DNA of 61,233 nt from Pseudoalteromonas lipolytica (GTDB lineage: Bacteria > Pseudomonadota > Gammaproteobacteria > Enterobacterales > Alteromonadaceae): positions 1 through 61,233 of the forward strand of contig NZ_FPAZ01000022.1 in NCBI RefSeq assembly GCF_900116435.1, given 5' to 3'. How positions within the stretch are numbered: the stretch's first letter is position 1; every line of letters begins with the position of its first letter. The notes beneath the pieces are model-generated. The model was given only the letters and a program-made list of their open reading frames with translations, ran no database searches and was not told where the DNA came from. Position numbers and translations under genes: made by a program. This document shows positions 51,727-60,956 of this stretch, piece after piece.

Positions 51727-52845
51727 ATGAGACATCCATTAGTTGCGGCTATGTTAGCCATTAGCTGCGCTTTTACAGCATCTGCTGATGTGTTAACAAT
51801 AAAAAAAGATGCTCCAAAACAATATGTTGTGAAAAAGGGTGATACGCTTTGGGACATTTCTGGCGTGTATCTCAATGAACCATGGCAGTGGCCTGATTTA
51901 TGGCAAATGAATCCGCAAATTGCTAATCCACATTTAATCTACCCCGGTGATGCGCTCACTTTAATCTACGATAAAGATGGAAATCCGCGTCTCGTGAAGA
52001 ATGCGCGCTATAAAAAGCTGTCTCCTGAAGGGCGAATAACTCCGAAAGGTAAGCAGGCCGTACCGACTTTACCCCTGGAATTATTGCGTCCTTACTTAAG
52101 TTATGAGCAGGCTATTAGCGCGGATGTGATTGCTGAAAAACCGTATATCTTAGGTGCCAGCGTTAATACTAAAATGAACACGATGGATCATATTCTGTAC
52201 GTAAAAGGGGACTTAAACCTAAATGAAGCGTATGCAGTATATCGTAAAGGCTCTGAGTTAATTGACCCGACTTCACAAGAAGTGTTGGCTAATAAAGCAG
52301 AGTTGGTCGCCATTGTGCGTGCATTTAGAAGCGGTGATGTTGCTAATGGGATCCCGGCTTCAGTGAAAATTGAGTTGATTAAACAAGAAATTAGACCAAA
52401 TGATTTCTTGATGCCAGCAATGGATGGTCAATTGCTGCCGGCATACTTCACAATGAAACGCCCTGATACCACAATGAATGGCACAATTATTTCGTCTGCC
52501 ACTGAACTTCGTGAATTTAGTACAATGGATATTGTTGTGCTAAATTTAGGGTCAGACCAAGTTAAACCTGGTTTTGTACTTGATATTCAACGTCAGTCTC
52601 CAGAAGTGTTTGATGGCGCAAATGGTCCGCGCTATCGCGAAGATTCAACCAGCCTTGAAAAGTTAATCACTGATACGAATGACTTTTTAGGTGTAGAGGC
52701 GGACGAAGACAGTAAAGTATGGCATATGCCAAAGGAGAAAGTCGGTGAGCTAATGGTATTTAAGGTTTACGATACCGTCAGTTATGCACTGATTGTAAAA
52801 AATCAGCATCCTATTAGAGTTGGAGATTATGCCGTCATAAACTAA
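51727..52845 (+). CDS. LysM peptidoglycan-binding domain protein
   Basis: A 372-residue secreted protein. The signal peptide ends near TASA; a LysM domain follows at about residues 32-80 (YVVKKGDTLWDISGVYL through LIYPGDALTL) and should bind peptidoglycan. The remaining 290 residues have no recognised domain. It is found between def and dprA in many gammaproteobacteria. The start is ATG 51727 with AAGGA six bases upstream; the in-frame extension to 51688 is rejected. Confidence 0.9.
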   Translation: MRHPLVAAMLAISCAFTASADVLTIKKDAPKQYVVKKGDTLWDISGVYLNEPWQWPDLWQMNPQIANPHLIYPGDALTLIYDKDGNPRLVKNARYKKLSPEGRITPKGKQAVPTLPLELLRPYLSYEQAISADVIAEKPYILGASVNTKMNTMDHILYVKGDLNLNEAYAVYRKGSELIDPTSQEVLANKAELVAIVRAFRSGDVANGIPASVKIELIKQEIRPNDFLMPAMDGQLLPAYFTMKRPDTTMNGTIISSATELREFSTMDIVVLNLGSDQVKPGFVLDIQRQSPEVFDGANGPRYREDSTSLEKLITDTNDFLGVEADEDSKVWHMPKEKVGELMVFKVYDTVSYALIVKNQHPIRVGDYAVIN

Positions 52846-52874
52846 CTCCTCTGAGGACGCTCTAAGGAGGGAGC

Positions 52875-53972
52875 ATGGAACAGTATTCAGGCAAGCTAGC
52901 TCACTGGCTTGCCTTTTATTTATGTAAAGGGATAGGGGTTAAAACCCTTATAGCGCTAAGCCAAAAACACGAACTGAGTGAACTCTTCGCTCTGACTAAC
53001 GCACAATTGCAGAGTTTAGGCTTAACACAAAGCCAAGCTAATAACCTCACCAATACCGATTGGCATCAGGTTGAACATTACCAAACCCTTATTAAGCAAC
53101 AGCAATTAACCGTAATTTGTTACTTTGATGATTGCTATCCGCCTTTATTGAAACACATTGCCAGTGCGCCTTTACTGTTATTTTGTTTGGGTAACGTTGC
53201 ATTATTAACGTCGCCACAAATAGCAATAGTGGGCAGTCGCAATGCAACCCCTACGGGGTCAGAGATTGCTGCTGAGTTTGCGCATCAGTTGTCATTACTC
53301 GGTATGACGATAACGTCGGGTATGGCGCTGGGGATTGATGGATCAGCGCATAAAGGGGCTTTAGCGGGAAGTGGTAATACAATTGCAGTGCTTGGGACGG
53401 GGCTTGATATTACCTACCCTAAACGTCATAAATTATTAACTAAGCACGTGGCAGAACGCGGCTTGTTGGTGTCGGAGTTTTTGCCAGGAACCGCTGCCAA
53501 TGCGACAAATTTTCCGCGTCGTAATCGCATTATCTCTGGTTTGTCATTAGGGGTATTAATTGTAGAAGCGCAAATAAAAAGCGGCTCTTTAGTCACTGTG
53601 CGTTATGCCTTAGAGCAAAATAAAGAAGTGTTTGCAGTACCGGGTTCAATTAAGAACCCTCTCTCAGAGGCGAGTCATTTTTTAATTAAGCAAGGGGCTA
53701 AATTAGTTGAAAATGTGAGTGACATTCTTGATGAAGTGAGCTTTTTTTGTGAAAACAGTCTATATAATATAGAACAGCCTATTGCAGATGAACTCGACTG
53801 CCCAGTGTTCAAAAGTATAGGGTTTGAGGTAACCAGCGTGGATGTAATAACTCAACGCAGCCAACTACCAATCGATGAAGTACAAGCTCGGTTACTTGAC
53901 CTAGAGCTCGCCGATAAAGTCGAACGAGTGCTAGATGGTTATATAAGACTTGGAGGACATAAATATGTTTGA
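52875..53972 (+). CDS. dprA: DNA-processing protein DprA
   Basis: Loads RecA onto incoming single-stranded DNA in natural transformation. The 365-residue protein has an N-terminal SAM-like helical region, the Rossmann-like DprA domain (VGSRNATPTGSEIA; TSGMALGIDGSAH; FPRRNRIISGLSLGVLIVEA), and a C-terminal winged-helix segment from about residue 305. Start ATG 52875 with AAGGAGGG upstream. It overlaps smg by 8 nt. Whether this organism is transformable cannot be told from here. Confidence 0.95.
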   Translation: MEQYSGKLAHWLAFYLCKGIGVKTLIALSQKHELSELFALTNAQLQSLGLTQSQANNLTNTDWHQVEHYQTLIKQQQLTVICYFDDCYPPLLKHIASAPLLLFCLGNVALLTSPQIAIVGSRNATPTGSEIAAEFAHQLSLLGMTITSGMALGIDGSAHKGALAGSGNTIAVLGTGLDITYPKRHKLLTKHVAERGLLVSEFLPGTAANATNFPRRNRIISGLSLGVLIVEAQIKSGSLVTVRYALEQNKEVFAVPGSIKNPLSEASHFLIKQGAKLVENVSDILDEVSFFCENSLYNIEQPIADELDCPVFKSIGFEVTSVDVITQRSQLPIDEVQARLLDLELADKVERVLDGYIRLGGHKYV

Positions 53973-54438
53973 CATCCTCATGTATCTTTTTGAAAACTAT
54001 ATCCATAGCGAAGCTGAAATCTTCACGGAAGAAAACGAGCTCACCGATGAGTTGGTGCGTGCTGGTTTTAACAAACCTGAAATCTACAAAGCACTTGATT
54101 GGCTTGAGCAGCTCGCAGATCTGCAACAAAGTGATGTGTGCCCTTATTTAAATGCGCAGCCACAACATGCTACGCGCATCTACACAGATAGCGAATGCCA
54201 AATGTTGAGCACAGAATGCCGAGGCTTCTTAATGTTTATTGAGCAAATCGGTGTCATCAATACAATAACCCGTGAAATGGTTATTGATAGATTGTGCGCC
54301 CTTGATAAACCATTTATCCATTTAGAAGATTTAAAATGGGTGGTGTTAATGGTGCTATTTAATGTGCCCGGCTCAGAGCAAGCATATGCGCAAATGGAAG
54401 ACCTGATCTTTGACGAACCAGCCGACGTGCTTCATTAA
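53965..54438 (+). CDS. smg: DUF494 family protein Smg
   Basis: A 157-residue conserved protein (same length as E. coli Smg) of unknown function, mostly helical and acidic. It begins MFDILMYLFENYIHSEAEI, the conserved family start. The start ATG 53965 has GGAGG eight bases upstream within the 3' end of dprA; the upstream in-frame ATG 53950 lacks that support. Conserved neighbour of dprA. Confidence 0.92.
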   Translation: MFDILMYLFENYIHSEAEIFTEENELTDELVRAGFNKPEIYKALDWLEQLADLQQSDVCPYLNAQPQHATRIYTDSECQMLSTECRGFLMFIEQIGVINTITREMVIDRLCALDKPFIHLEDLKWVVLMVLFNVPGSEQAYAQMEDLIFDEPADVLH

Positions 54439-54545
54439 TGCATTGCCGCTGGCAGAGCATGGTGGCTCGTCGCTTTCGACTTTGCTTGTATCTTTGCTTA
54501 GTTTGGGTATATTAAGCGAAAATTAGCCAGCCTCACAGGAATCTT

Positions 54546-55115
54546 ATGAGTAAAATCGACCATTCTCTTTTTTCTGCAGATAAACATGCGTTAGAAAAAG
54601 AGTATGAGGTTTGCCCTAAATGTGGTTCTGAATTGGTTATGCGACACTCTAAATCAGGCCCATTTTTAGGGTGCGCCAGTTACCCTAAATGCGACTATAT
54701 TCGCCCACTTGCTCATCATGACAGCCAGCAAATTAAAGTACTCGAAGACAGTGCATGTCCCGAGTGTACTAGACCGCTTGTGATCAAGAATGGTCGTTAC
54801 GGTATGTTTATAGGATGTACAGGTTACCCTGACTGTCACTACATAGCGCATGATGAAGATGCTGACGATGCACCCACTTTGCCCGCGTGCCCTAAGTGTA
54901 AAAAAGGGCAGTTGGTTGCGCGTAGCAATAAATTTGGCAAGACCTTTTATTCCTGTGACTGCTACCCTCGATGTAAATACACACTGAACCATAAACCCGT
55001 TGCTCAGGTATGCCCAGCGTGCCAGTGGCCTGTTATGACTGAAAAGAAAATGGCCTCGGGTGTTGTGCTACAATGCCCTCAGAAGTCGTGTATGCACAAG
55101 CTTATAGAATCTTAA
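54546..55115 (+). CDS. yrdD: Topoisomerase-type zinc-finger protein (YrdD family)
   Basis: A 189-residue protein made almost only of four zinc-ribbon units like those at the C-terminus of topoisomerase I: CPKCG...CASYPKC, CPECT...CTGYPDC, CPKCK...CDCYPRC and CPACQ...CPQKSC. It lacks the topoisomerase catalytic part, so it is probably a DNA-binding accessory. Same neighbourhood (smg-yrdD-tsaC) as E. coli. Confidence 0.9.
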   Translation: MSKIDHSLFSADKHALEKEYEVCPKCGSELVMRHSKSGPFLGCASYPKCDYIRPLAHHDSQQIKVLEDSACPECTRPLVIKNGRYGMFIGCTGYPDCHYIAHDEDADDAPTLPACPKCKKGQLVARSNKFGKTFYSCDCYPRCKYTLNHKPVAQVCPACQWPVMTEKKMASGVVLQCPQKSCMHKLIES

Positions 55116-55150
55116 TACACTCGTTATTTGCTTAAATTAGGAGAGTTTCT

Positions 55151-55717
55151 TTGTCTGATCCTGTTGCTCAACCTGCCAATGCCATTGATGCATTACAACA
55201 AGGCGGTGTGATTGTTTACCCAACCGAAGCAGTATTCGGTCTTGGCTGTGACCCTGATAATCAAGCTGCTGTAGAAAAGCTACTAGCAATCAAACAACGC
55301 CCCGTTGAAAAAGGCTTAATTTTAATTGCTGATAATTATGGTCAGTTATTAAAGTATGTTGATGATGCTAAGATCCCGATGGATAAACGTGCTGATATTT
55401 TTTCGCAGTGGCCGGGTGCAATTACATGGGTCATGCCAGCGGCAAAAGAGACACCTAAGTGGTTAACAGGCCAGTTTGATAGTATTGCTGTACGTGTCAC
55501 TAATCATCCAACTGTTAAAGCCCTTTGCCAGCAGTTTGGTAAACCAATGGTTTCAACCAGCGCAAACTTAACCGGCCAGCCTACAGTGATGAGTATTACG
55601 CACGCTAAAAGTGAGTTCGCTGATCGTGTTGATTTTTATGTCGATGAGCCACTCGGTGGCAATAGTCAACCTAGTGTGATTAAAGATGCAATGACCGGCA
55701 AAGTATTCAGAGGATAA
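55151..55717 (+). CDS. tsaC: L-threonylcarbamoyladenylate synthase TsaC
   Basis: Makes threonylcarbamoyl-AMP from Thr, bicarbonate and ATP, the first step of t6A37 tRNA modification. The 188-residue protein shows the YrdC/Sua5 core GGVIVYPTEAVFGLGCDPDN, KQRPVEKGLILIA and VSTSANLTGQPTV. It lacks the Sua5 C-terminal domain, so it is TsaC type. Translation probably starts at TTG 55151, behind AGGAGAG. Confidence 0.95.
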   Translation: MSDPVAQPANAIDALQQGGVIVYPTEAVFGLGCDPDNQAAVEKLLAIKQRPVEKGLILIADNYGQLLKYVDDAKIPMDKRADIFSQWPGAITWVMPAAKETPKWLTGQFDSIAVRVTNHPTVKALCQQFGKPMVSTSANLTGQPTVMSITHAKSEFADRVDFYVDEPLGGNSQPSVIKDAMTGKVFRG

Positions 55718-55719
55718 AC

Positions 55720-56670
55720 ATGCAAAGCGAGCTACTCCAACAAGTAAAAACATACCTAATGGCCCTACAAGATAGCATTTGTAAGGGCCTTGAAAACGCC
55801 GATGGCAAAGCAACATTTGTTGAAGATAATTGGCAGCGCGAAGAAGGCGGCGGTGGTCGTACGCGGGTGATTCAAGGGGGAGATATTATTGAGCAAGGAG
55901 GAGTCAACTACTCGCATGTATTTGGTGCTTCGATGCCAGCATCAGCGACGGCTCATCGTCCAGAACTTGCTGGTCGTAGTTTCCATGCGTGTGGTGTATC
56001 GCTGGTGATCCACCCAAAAAACCCACACATTCCAACTAGTCACGCTAATGTACGCTTTTTTATTGCTGAAAAAGACGGGGAAGCGCCTATCTGGTGGTTT
56101 GGTGGTGGTTTTGATTTAACACCTTATTACCCTGTTTTTGAAGATGTACAGCATTGGCATCAAGTTGCGCATGATTTATGTCAGCCGTTCGGTGACGGTG
56201 TTTACGATAAATATAAAACCTGGTGTGATGATTATTTCTACTTAAAGCACCGCAGTGAAACTCGCGGAGTAGGTGGTTTATTTTTTGATGACCTAAATGA
56301 GCTTGGCTTTGAGCAAAGCTTTGCTTTCATGCAAGCCGTTGGTAATGGGTTCTTAGACGCTTATTTACCTATTATTGAGCGTCGAAAAGAGACACCAACA
56401 ACAGAGCAACAGCGAGATTTTCAACTTTATCGCCGCGGCCGTTATGTCGAATTTAATTTAGTGTGGGACCGAGGCACCTTATTTGGTTTACAAACCGGCG
56501 GGCGTACAGAGTCTATTTTGATGTCGATGCCACCATTAGCGCGCTGGGAATATAACTATGCACCTGCGGTGGATAGTCCTGAAGCGAAGCTATATCAATA
56601 TTATTTACGCCCACAAGCATGGCTTAACACAACAGAAGAAGCGCTTATTGCTCGTCAGTGGCAGCTTTAA
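55720..56670 (+). CDS. hemF: Oxygen-dependent coproporphyrinogen III oxidase HemF
   Basis: Converts coproporphyrinogen III to protoporphyrinogen IX using O2. The 316-residue protein contains the family signature FHACGVSLVIHPKNPHIPTSHANVRFF around residues 86-113 and WWFGGGFDLTPYYP. It starts two bases after the tsaC stop, so the two are co-translated; its 3' end overlaps the convergent unknown gene by 4 nt. Confidence 0.97.
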   Translation: MQSELLQQVKTYLMALQDSICKGLENADGKATFVEDNWQREEGGGGRTRVIQGGDIIEQGGVNYSHVFGASMPASATAHRPELAGRSFHACGVSLVIHPKNPHIPTSHANVRFFIAEKDGEAPIWWFGGGFDLTPYYPVFEDVQHWHQVAHDLCQPFGDGVYDKYKTWCDDYFYLKHRSETRGVGGLFFDDLNELGFEQSFAFMQAVGNGFLDAYLPIIERRKETPTTEQQRDFQLYRRGRYVEFNLVWDRGTLFGLQTGGRTESILMSMPPLARWEYNYAPAVDSPEAKLYQYYLRPQAWLNTTEEALIARQWQL

Positions 56671-57131
56671 TCGAGTGCTGAAATAACTCTAAACAACTTT
56701 GCGTTGTCATTATCTACGGTGGTGACAACGTTTTTTCTGCTTGGCAGCTCTGCCAAAATGCTAAATAAAATTTCGCTTTTCAAAATAGCCAGCTCATGCT
56801 CAGAAGTCTTAATGGGAGCACTGATTTGCGTTAGACACTTTGTGTTATCACACGCATAAAAGTCGAGCTTCACTTCATAAAATTCAGGGTGCTGAATCAA
56901 TGTGTCAAAGCCTTTTATAATGAGCTGTTCATAATCATCACTTTTAGTTGTTTTATCTGAAGTAAGCAGTGAGTTGGCAATAAACTGAATATCATCGTGG
57001 TAAAGCAGGTCGTTTGAGTAGGCCGTTTCAGTGAAGGGATGTGAGTCTCGAGAGAATGAAGCATACAAAACGGCAATAAGCCCAGCACACACTAAACCTG
57101 CACACACTAAAAGAGTAGGGGTATATTTCAT
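56667..57131 (-). CDS. Unknown membrane-anchored protein
   Basis: A 154-residue protein I do not recognise. One N-terminal hydrophobic segment (about residues 6-25, PTLLVCAGLVCAGLIAVLYA) is followed by a soluble, mildly acidic domain with two cysteines five residues apart (ACDNTKC), probably in the periplasm, where they could form a disulfide. It lies downstream of the haem-receptor chemotaxis gene on the same strand and might be co-transcribed with it (66 nt gap). Confidence 0.65.
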   Translation of the reverse strand: MKYTPTLLVCAGLVCAGLIAVLYASFSRDSHPFTETAYSNDLLYHDDIQFIANSLLTSDKTTKSDDYEQLIIKGFDTLIQHPEFYEVKLDFYACDNTKCLTQISAPIKTSEHELAILKSEILFSILAELPSRKNVVTTVDNDNAKLFRVISALD

Positions 57132-57197
57132 TTAAACGTCCATATCTGTCGCGAAATAGTGTTCTCTACTCTATCAGTTGTGCATAAAGTGCGCAAT

Positions 57198-58793
57198 TTA
57201 GCTTAATTTAAAACGCCTTACTTGCTCATCTAAAGAGCGTGCTAACGAGACTAACTCTTCACTGACTTTTTGATTTTCATGGGCATCAACCAAGGAATGT
57301 TCGGCATTATCACTAATCGCGACAACACTTTGGTTTATTTCTTCTGCGGCTAAATTTTGCTGCTCTGTGGCATCGGCAATTTGCACGTTGAGTTGGTTTA
57401 TTTCACTCATCTGTGCAGAGATATCACGCAGTGCTTTTGCCACTTGTTTTACTTGCACAGCCCGTTCATCGGCTTCTGCACTCGAATTATTCATGGTATT
57501 GACCGTTTGTGCCGCCTCGTGTTGTAACTTATCAATAGTGCGGCGAATTTCGTCTGTTGAGTCGTGTGTTCTATTCGCCAACGTTCTTACCTCATCAGCA
57601 ACAACCGCAAAGCCTCGTCCAGCTTCACCTGCACGTGCCGCTTCAATGGCTGCATTCAAGGCCAGTAAATTGGTTTGCTCGGCAATGCTGCTGATCACTT
57701 CAAGAACTTTACCAACATCGAGGGTTTGCGCTTGCAATTGTGATACTTGATCTGCGGCTGCTCTTACATCTGCTGCAAGCTGATTAATACTCAGCTCGGT
57801 GTGTTCCGCTACTTCTAAGCTTTGCTGTGCAAGTTGGTTACTGTGTTCTGATTTTTCAGACGCAAAGTGAGTGGTATTTTTCACTTCACTTGATGAGCTT
57901 TCAAGTTCATTTATCGCAGCAGCCACTGAGTCTGTGCCTTGTTTTTGCTGCAAGATGGCTTGCTCTGTGGCGTCGGCCGAAGCATAGATGCTCTCGGCAG
58001 AGTGGATCAGCACTTTAGATGAATGCGACACTTGCGCAATGTTGTCTTTAAAGGCGCTAATCATGTGGTTAAAGCTGGTGGCCAATGAACTTAACTCGTC
58101 ATTGTGGTCATCATTAATATTGAGGCTCAAATCTTTATTGGTGGTTGCTAAATGCATGGTATGACTGATGATTTTTAATCGTTTTATAAAAATCTTTCTG
58201 AATAACATGGCCAGTAGCATAAAAGCAGCAATAAAAATGGTTGATAACAATAAAGTATTCATCAAGGTGTTTTGTGACACTTCATGCTCAATATCAGCCA
58301 GTGAATAACTGATTTTTACCACCCCAAGAACATCACCTTCCTGTGCTTGATGGCACCCTAGACAGTTCGTGCCTTTATAATCACGTGTTGCAAACATGGG
58401 TTTTAAGTAGGTCATGGTGCTGTTGTTTTTATCGATATACAGCGCTTCGGTGCCTTTTAATGCATCGCGCTCAGCGTCAGTATTCGCTGCTTGGTTCGCA
58501 TTTCCGGGGCCGTAGAGCTTATTAACAATAGCGCTGCGGATAATGTGCGCGTCTTCAATGTTTTCATGGCTTCTTAATTTATTACTCAGAATTTCTCTGT
58601 TTGCCATTGTGCCTGTTAACATCATGGTATTGATAGAGTCAAAGTAGTTATCGGCTAGTAACTTAATATTACTTTCAACGGTATCTTGCGCGAGGGCTTG
58701 TTGCTGCTGAGCACTGCTAAATATGCTGGCAAATAAGACCAGCACACCAGTAATTGCAAGCAATGTATAAATTTTAAATTGGATAGACTTCAC
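57198..58793 (-). CDS. Methyl-accepting chemotaxis protein with a periplasmic c-type haem motif
   Basis: A 531-residue transmembrane receptor. TM1 is at about residues 8-27 and TM2 at 179-198, with a periplasmic domain between that contains the haem c attachment motif CLGCH (Cys144, Cys147, His148) followed by GDVLGVVKISYSL, as in DUF3365-type haem sensors. A HAMP domain (about 200-255) and a full signalling domain with the tip motif EQTNLLALNAAIEAARAGE follow. Probably a redox or gas (O2, NO) sensor for taxis. Start is GTG 58793. Downstream of a truncated haemoglobin gene. Confidence 0.88.
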   Translation of the reverse strand: MKSIQFKIYTLLAITGVLVLFASIFSSAQQQQALAQDTVESNIKLLADNYFDSINTMMLTGTMANREILSNKLRSHENIEDAHIIRSAIVNKLYGPGNANQAANTDAERDALKGTEALYIDKNNSTMTYLKPMFATRDYKGTNCLGCHQAQEGDVLGVVKISYSLADIEHEVSQNTLMNTLLLSTIFIAAFMLLAMLFRKIFIKRLKIISHTMHLATTNKDLSLNINDDHNDELSSLATSFNHMISAFKDNIAQVSHSSKVLIHSAESIYASADATEQAILQQKQGTDSVAAAINELESSSSEVKNTTHFASEKSEHSNQLAQQSLEVAEHTELSINQLAADVRAAADQVSQLQAQTLDVGKVLEVISSIAEQTNLLALNAAIEAARAGEAGRGFAVVADEVRTLANRTHDSTDEIRRTIDKLQHEAAQTVNTMNNSSAEADERAVQVKQVAKALRDISAQMSEINQLNVQIADATEQQNLAAEEINQSVVAISDNAEHSLVDAHENQKVSEELVSLARSLDEQVRRFKLS

Positions 58794-58877
58794 TTGACGA
58801 CGCTTCCACTAAACTAAGGAAAGAGTATTATCTTTATTTAGAAAAAGCGTATATTGATATAGCTCAAGCTTAGCTAA

Positions 58878-59309
58878 TTAATGTTGATTGATCATGTGGC
58901 TGGCAAGTTGTGAAAGAGACTGTCTTAACCCTTCACGCAATAAAGGATTATCGATTTCGATATCCAGCGTTTTATTCATACAATACATCCATTGATCACG
59001 TAGATCTTGATCAATTGGGAATGGCATGTGACGCTTTCTGAGCATCGGATGACCATATTTCTCTACGAAGAGATCGGGGCCGCCTAACCAACCGGAAAGA
59101 AATTCAAAAAACACTTGGCGAATTCTATCAAGTGGTTGTGGATGCATATCATATAATGGTTTGGCGTATTCATCACAGGCCATTATGTCGTAGAATCGGT
59201 TTGCAATGGCACGAGCACCGGCTTCACCACCAATAATTTCGTAAGGTGTTTTTTCTGGCGTGGGTGTTTCAGGCTCTGCTTTCGATTTAGAAAAAAGTCG
59301 TTTAATCAT
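58878..59309 (-). CDS. Group II truncated haemoglobin
   Basis: A 143-residue 2-on-2 globin of the trHbO group, proposed elsewhere to handle O2, NO or peroxide. Visible residues: B10 Tyr40 in NRFYDIM, proximal His94 in RKRHMPFPI, and the group II Trp107 (G8) in DQWMYCM. A 20-residue basic/polar extension precedes the globin (FSKSKAEPETPTPEKTP). It lies 84 nt upstream of the haem-receptor gene on the same strand and diverges from aroE (41-nt gap). Confidence 0.93.
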   Translation of the reverse strand: MIKRLFSKSKAEPETPTPEKTPYEIIGGEAGARAIANRFYDIMACDEYAKPLYDMHPQPLDRIRQVFFEFLSGWLGGPDLFVEKYGHPMLRKRHMPFPIDQDLRDQWMYCMNKTLDIEIDNPLLREGLRQSLSQLASHMINQH

Positions 59310-59350
59310 AATATTAATAAAGCTCTACAAGGCAAAGAGGTTGCTTCACT

Positions 59351-60175
59351 ATGGATAAATACGCGGTTTTTGGAAATCCAATAAAACACTCGAAATCACC
59401 CGCAATACATAAACAGTTTGCGACCTCATTAGGTGAGCAAATTGATTACAGCGCCATTTTAGCACCAACCGATGCATTTGAAAAAACCGTATCACGCTTT
59501 TTCGCTGCGGGTGGCAAAGGTGCTAATGTTACTTTGCCTTTTAAAGAGCAAGCGTATGCAATGGTTGATGAACTAAGTGAACAAGCGAAAGTCGCCGGTG
59601 CGGTAAATACGATTAAACGCCTTGACGATGGTCGTTTATTTGGCGACAACACTGACGGTATAGGTTTAGTGAAAGACTTACTGGCTAATAATGTCACGTT
59701 AAAAGCAAAACGGATTTTGTTGATTGGTGCCGGCGGTGCAGCACGTGGCGTAATTCAACCTCTTTTAAATGAGCGTATCGCGACGTTGATCATCGCGAAT
59801 CGCACTGCCGAAAAAGCACATATGTTAGCTTCTATTTTTGCAGAGCAAGGAGATGTTAAAGGGTGCGCTTTAGATGAAATACCGAATGAACACTATGATA
59901 TCGTGATTAATTCTACTTCGAGCAGTGTTACAGGTGACTTACCCGGTATTGCTCAAGAGCATGTCGTTCACTGCTCATGTGCCTACGATATGTTTTACGC
60001 CAATCACGTCACCGCATTTATAAGCTGGGTTAAAGCCGTTAATCCTAGCTGTATTACACTGGATGGCAGTGGCATGTTGGTTGGACAAGCCGCACAAGCT
60101 TATTATATATGGCGTAATAAAATGCCAGAAATACTGCCCGTGGTTGCTGCATTAAAAAGTGGAGAACTCGCATGA
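59351..60175 (+). CDS. aroE: Shikimate dehydrogenase AroE
   Basis: Reduces 3-dehydroshikimate to shikimate with NADPH in aromatic amino-acid synthesis. The 274-residue protein has the substrate-binding NPIKHSKSPAIHKQF, the catalytic Lys in ANVTLPFKE, the Asp in DNTDGIG, and the NADP motif LIGAGGAARGVIQPL with NRT. Ends in an ATGA overlap with yrdB. Confidence 0.97.
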   Translation: MDKYAVFGNPIKHSKSPAIHKQFATSLGEQIDYSAILAPTDAFEKTVSRFFAAGGKGANVTLPFKEQAYAMVDELSEQAKVAGAVNTIKRLDDGRLFGDNTDGIGLVKDLLANNVTLKAKRILLIGAGGAARGVIQPLLNERIATLIIANRTAEKAHMLASIFAEQGDVKGCALDEIPNEHYDIVINSTSSSVTGDLPGIAQEHVVHCSCAYDMFYANHVTAFISWVKAVNPSCITLDGSGMLVGQAAQAYYIWRNKMPEILPVVAALKSGELA

Positions 60176-60426
60176 ACCAAGCGATTCAATTTATAGATAG
60201 AGTTGAATACAAGGCACAAGACAAACTGCTTGTGTTTTATGCGCAAGTCAGTGGAATGATGGTCGAGTGTGTTATCGACACGGATAAATATGATTTTGCT
60301 GATCAAAGCGGCGCGATCAATTACTTTGAAACACACCGCTTTGACTATGAAGAACTGGCCGAGCAATTAATAGAAGACGAGCAGTACAACTCGGCAGGAC
60401 AAATAGTATTAACAGAGGTCTTTTAA
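60172..60426 (+). CDS. yrdB: DUF1488 family protein YrdB
   Basis: An 84-residue conserved protein of unknown function, acidic, with a beta-rich N-terminus (AIQFIDRVEYKAQDKLLVFYA) and an acidic helical C-terminus. It overlaps aroE by 4 nt (ATGA), so it is translated in tandem, and overlaps yrdA convergently by 4 nt. The aroE-yrdB-yrdA arrangement is that of E. coli. Confidence 0.9.
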   Translation: MNQAIQFIDRVEYKAQDKLLVFYAQVSGMMVECVIDTDKYDFADQSGAINYFETHRFDYEELAEQLIEDEQYNSAGQIVLTEVF

Positions 60427-60956
60427 CTCTCTGCAATATATTCATCTTTAAGTTGCACATAATTGTCAGCAGATAACGTTAAAAAGGCACGCTCTTGCTC
60501 AGTGAGAGGGCGAGCCTGTTTGACAGGGCTTCCGACATATAAGTAACCAGACTCTAACCGCTTATTCGGGGGGACTAATGAGCCTCCACCAATAATTACA
60601 TCGTCTTCAACGATAGCGTTATCCATAACAATGGCACCCATGCCAACAAGAATACGGTTGCCTAGTTGGCAGCCATGTAACATCACTTTATGTCCAACAG
60701 TGACATCATCACCAATAATAAGTGGATAACCGTCAGGGTTTGACTTACTTGCTCGGGTAAGATGAAGAACACTGCCATCTTGAATATTAGTACGCTCACC
60801 GATGCGTATATAATTAACATCACCACGTGCTGCAACTAAAGGCCACACACTGCTGTCTTTGCCAAGCGTGATATCACCGACTAAAACGGATGATTCATCA
60901 ATATAAACACTGTTATCAAATGTAGGAGTGATCCCTTTATAAGAACGGATAGTCAT
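60423..60956 (-). CDS. yrdA: Gamma carbonic anhydrase family protein YrdA
   Basis: A left-handed beta-helix trimer protein. The 177-residue product has the three metal His ligands of gamma carbonic anhydrases in SVLHLTR and VGHKVMLHG, set in hexapeptide repeats (VLVGDITLGKDSSVW, GNRILVGMGAIVMD). Carbonic anhydrase activity in this subgroup is often weak or unproven. It is the last gene before the right rRNA promoter. Confidence 0.94.
   Translation of the reverse strand: MTIRSYKGITPTFDNSVYIDESSVLVGDITLGKDSSVWPLVAARGDVNYIRIGERTNIQDGSVLHLTRASKSNPDGYPLIIGDDVTVGHKVMLHGCQLGNRILVGMGAIVMDNAIVEDDVIIGGGSLVPPNKRLESGYLYVGSPVKQARPLTEQERAFLTLSADNYVQLKDEYIAES

Noticed and set aside
53440..53460. CACGTG-containing sequence in dprA as a third parS
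   Set aside because: Only the central hexamer matches; the flanking TGTT and AACA arms are absent.
51727..54438. A natural-competence cluster around dprA
   Set aside because: dprA is part of a conserved housekeeping neighbourhood (def, fmt, smg) and no other competence gene is present.
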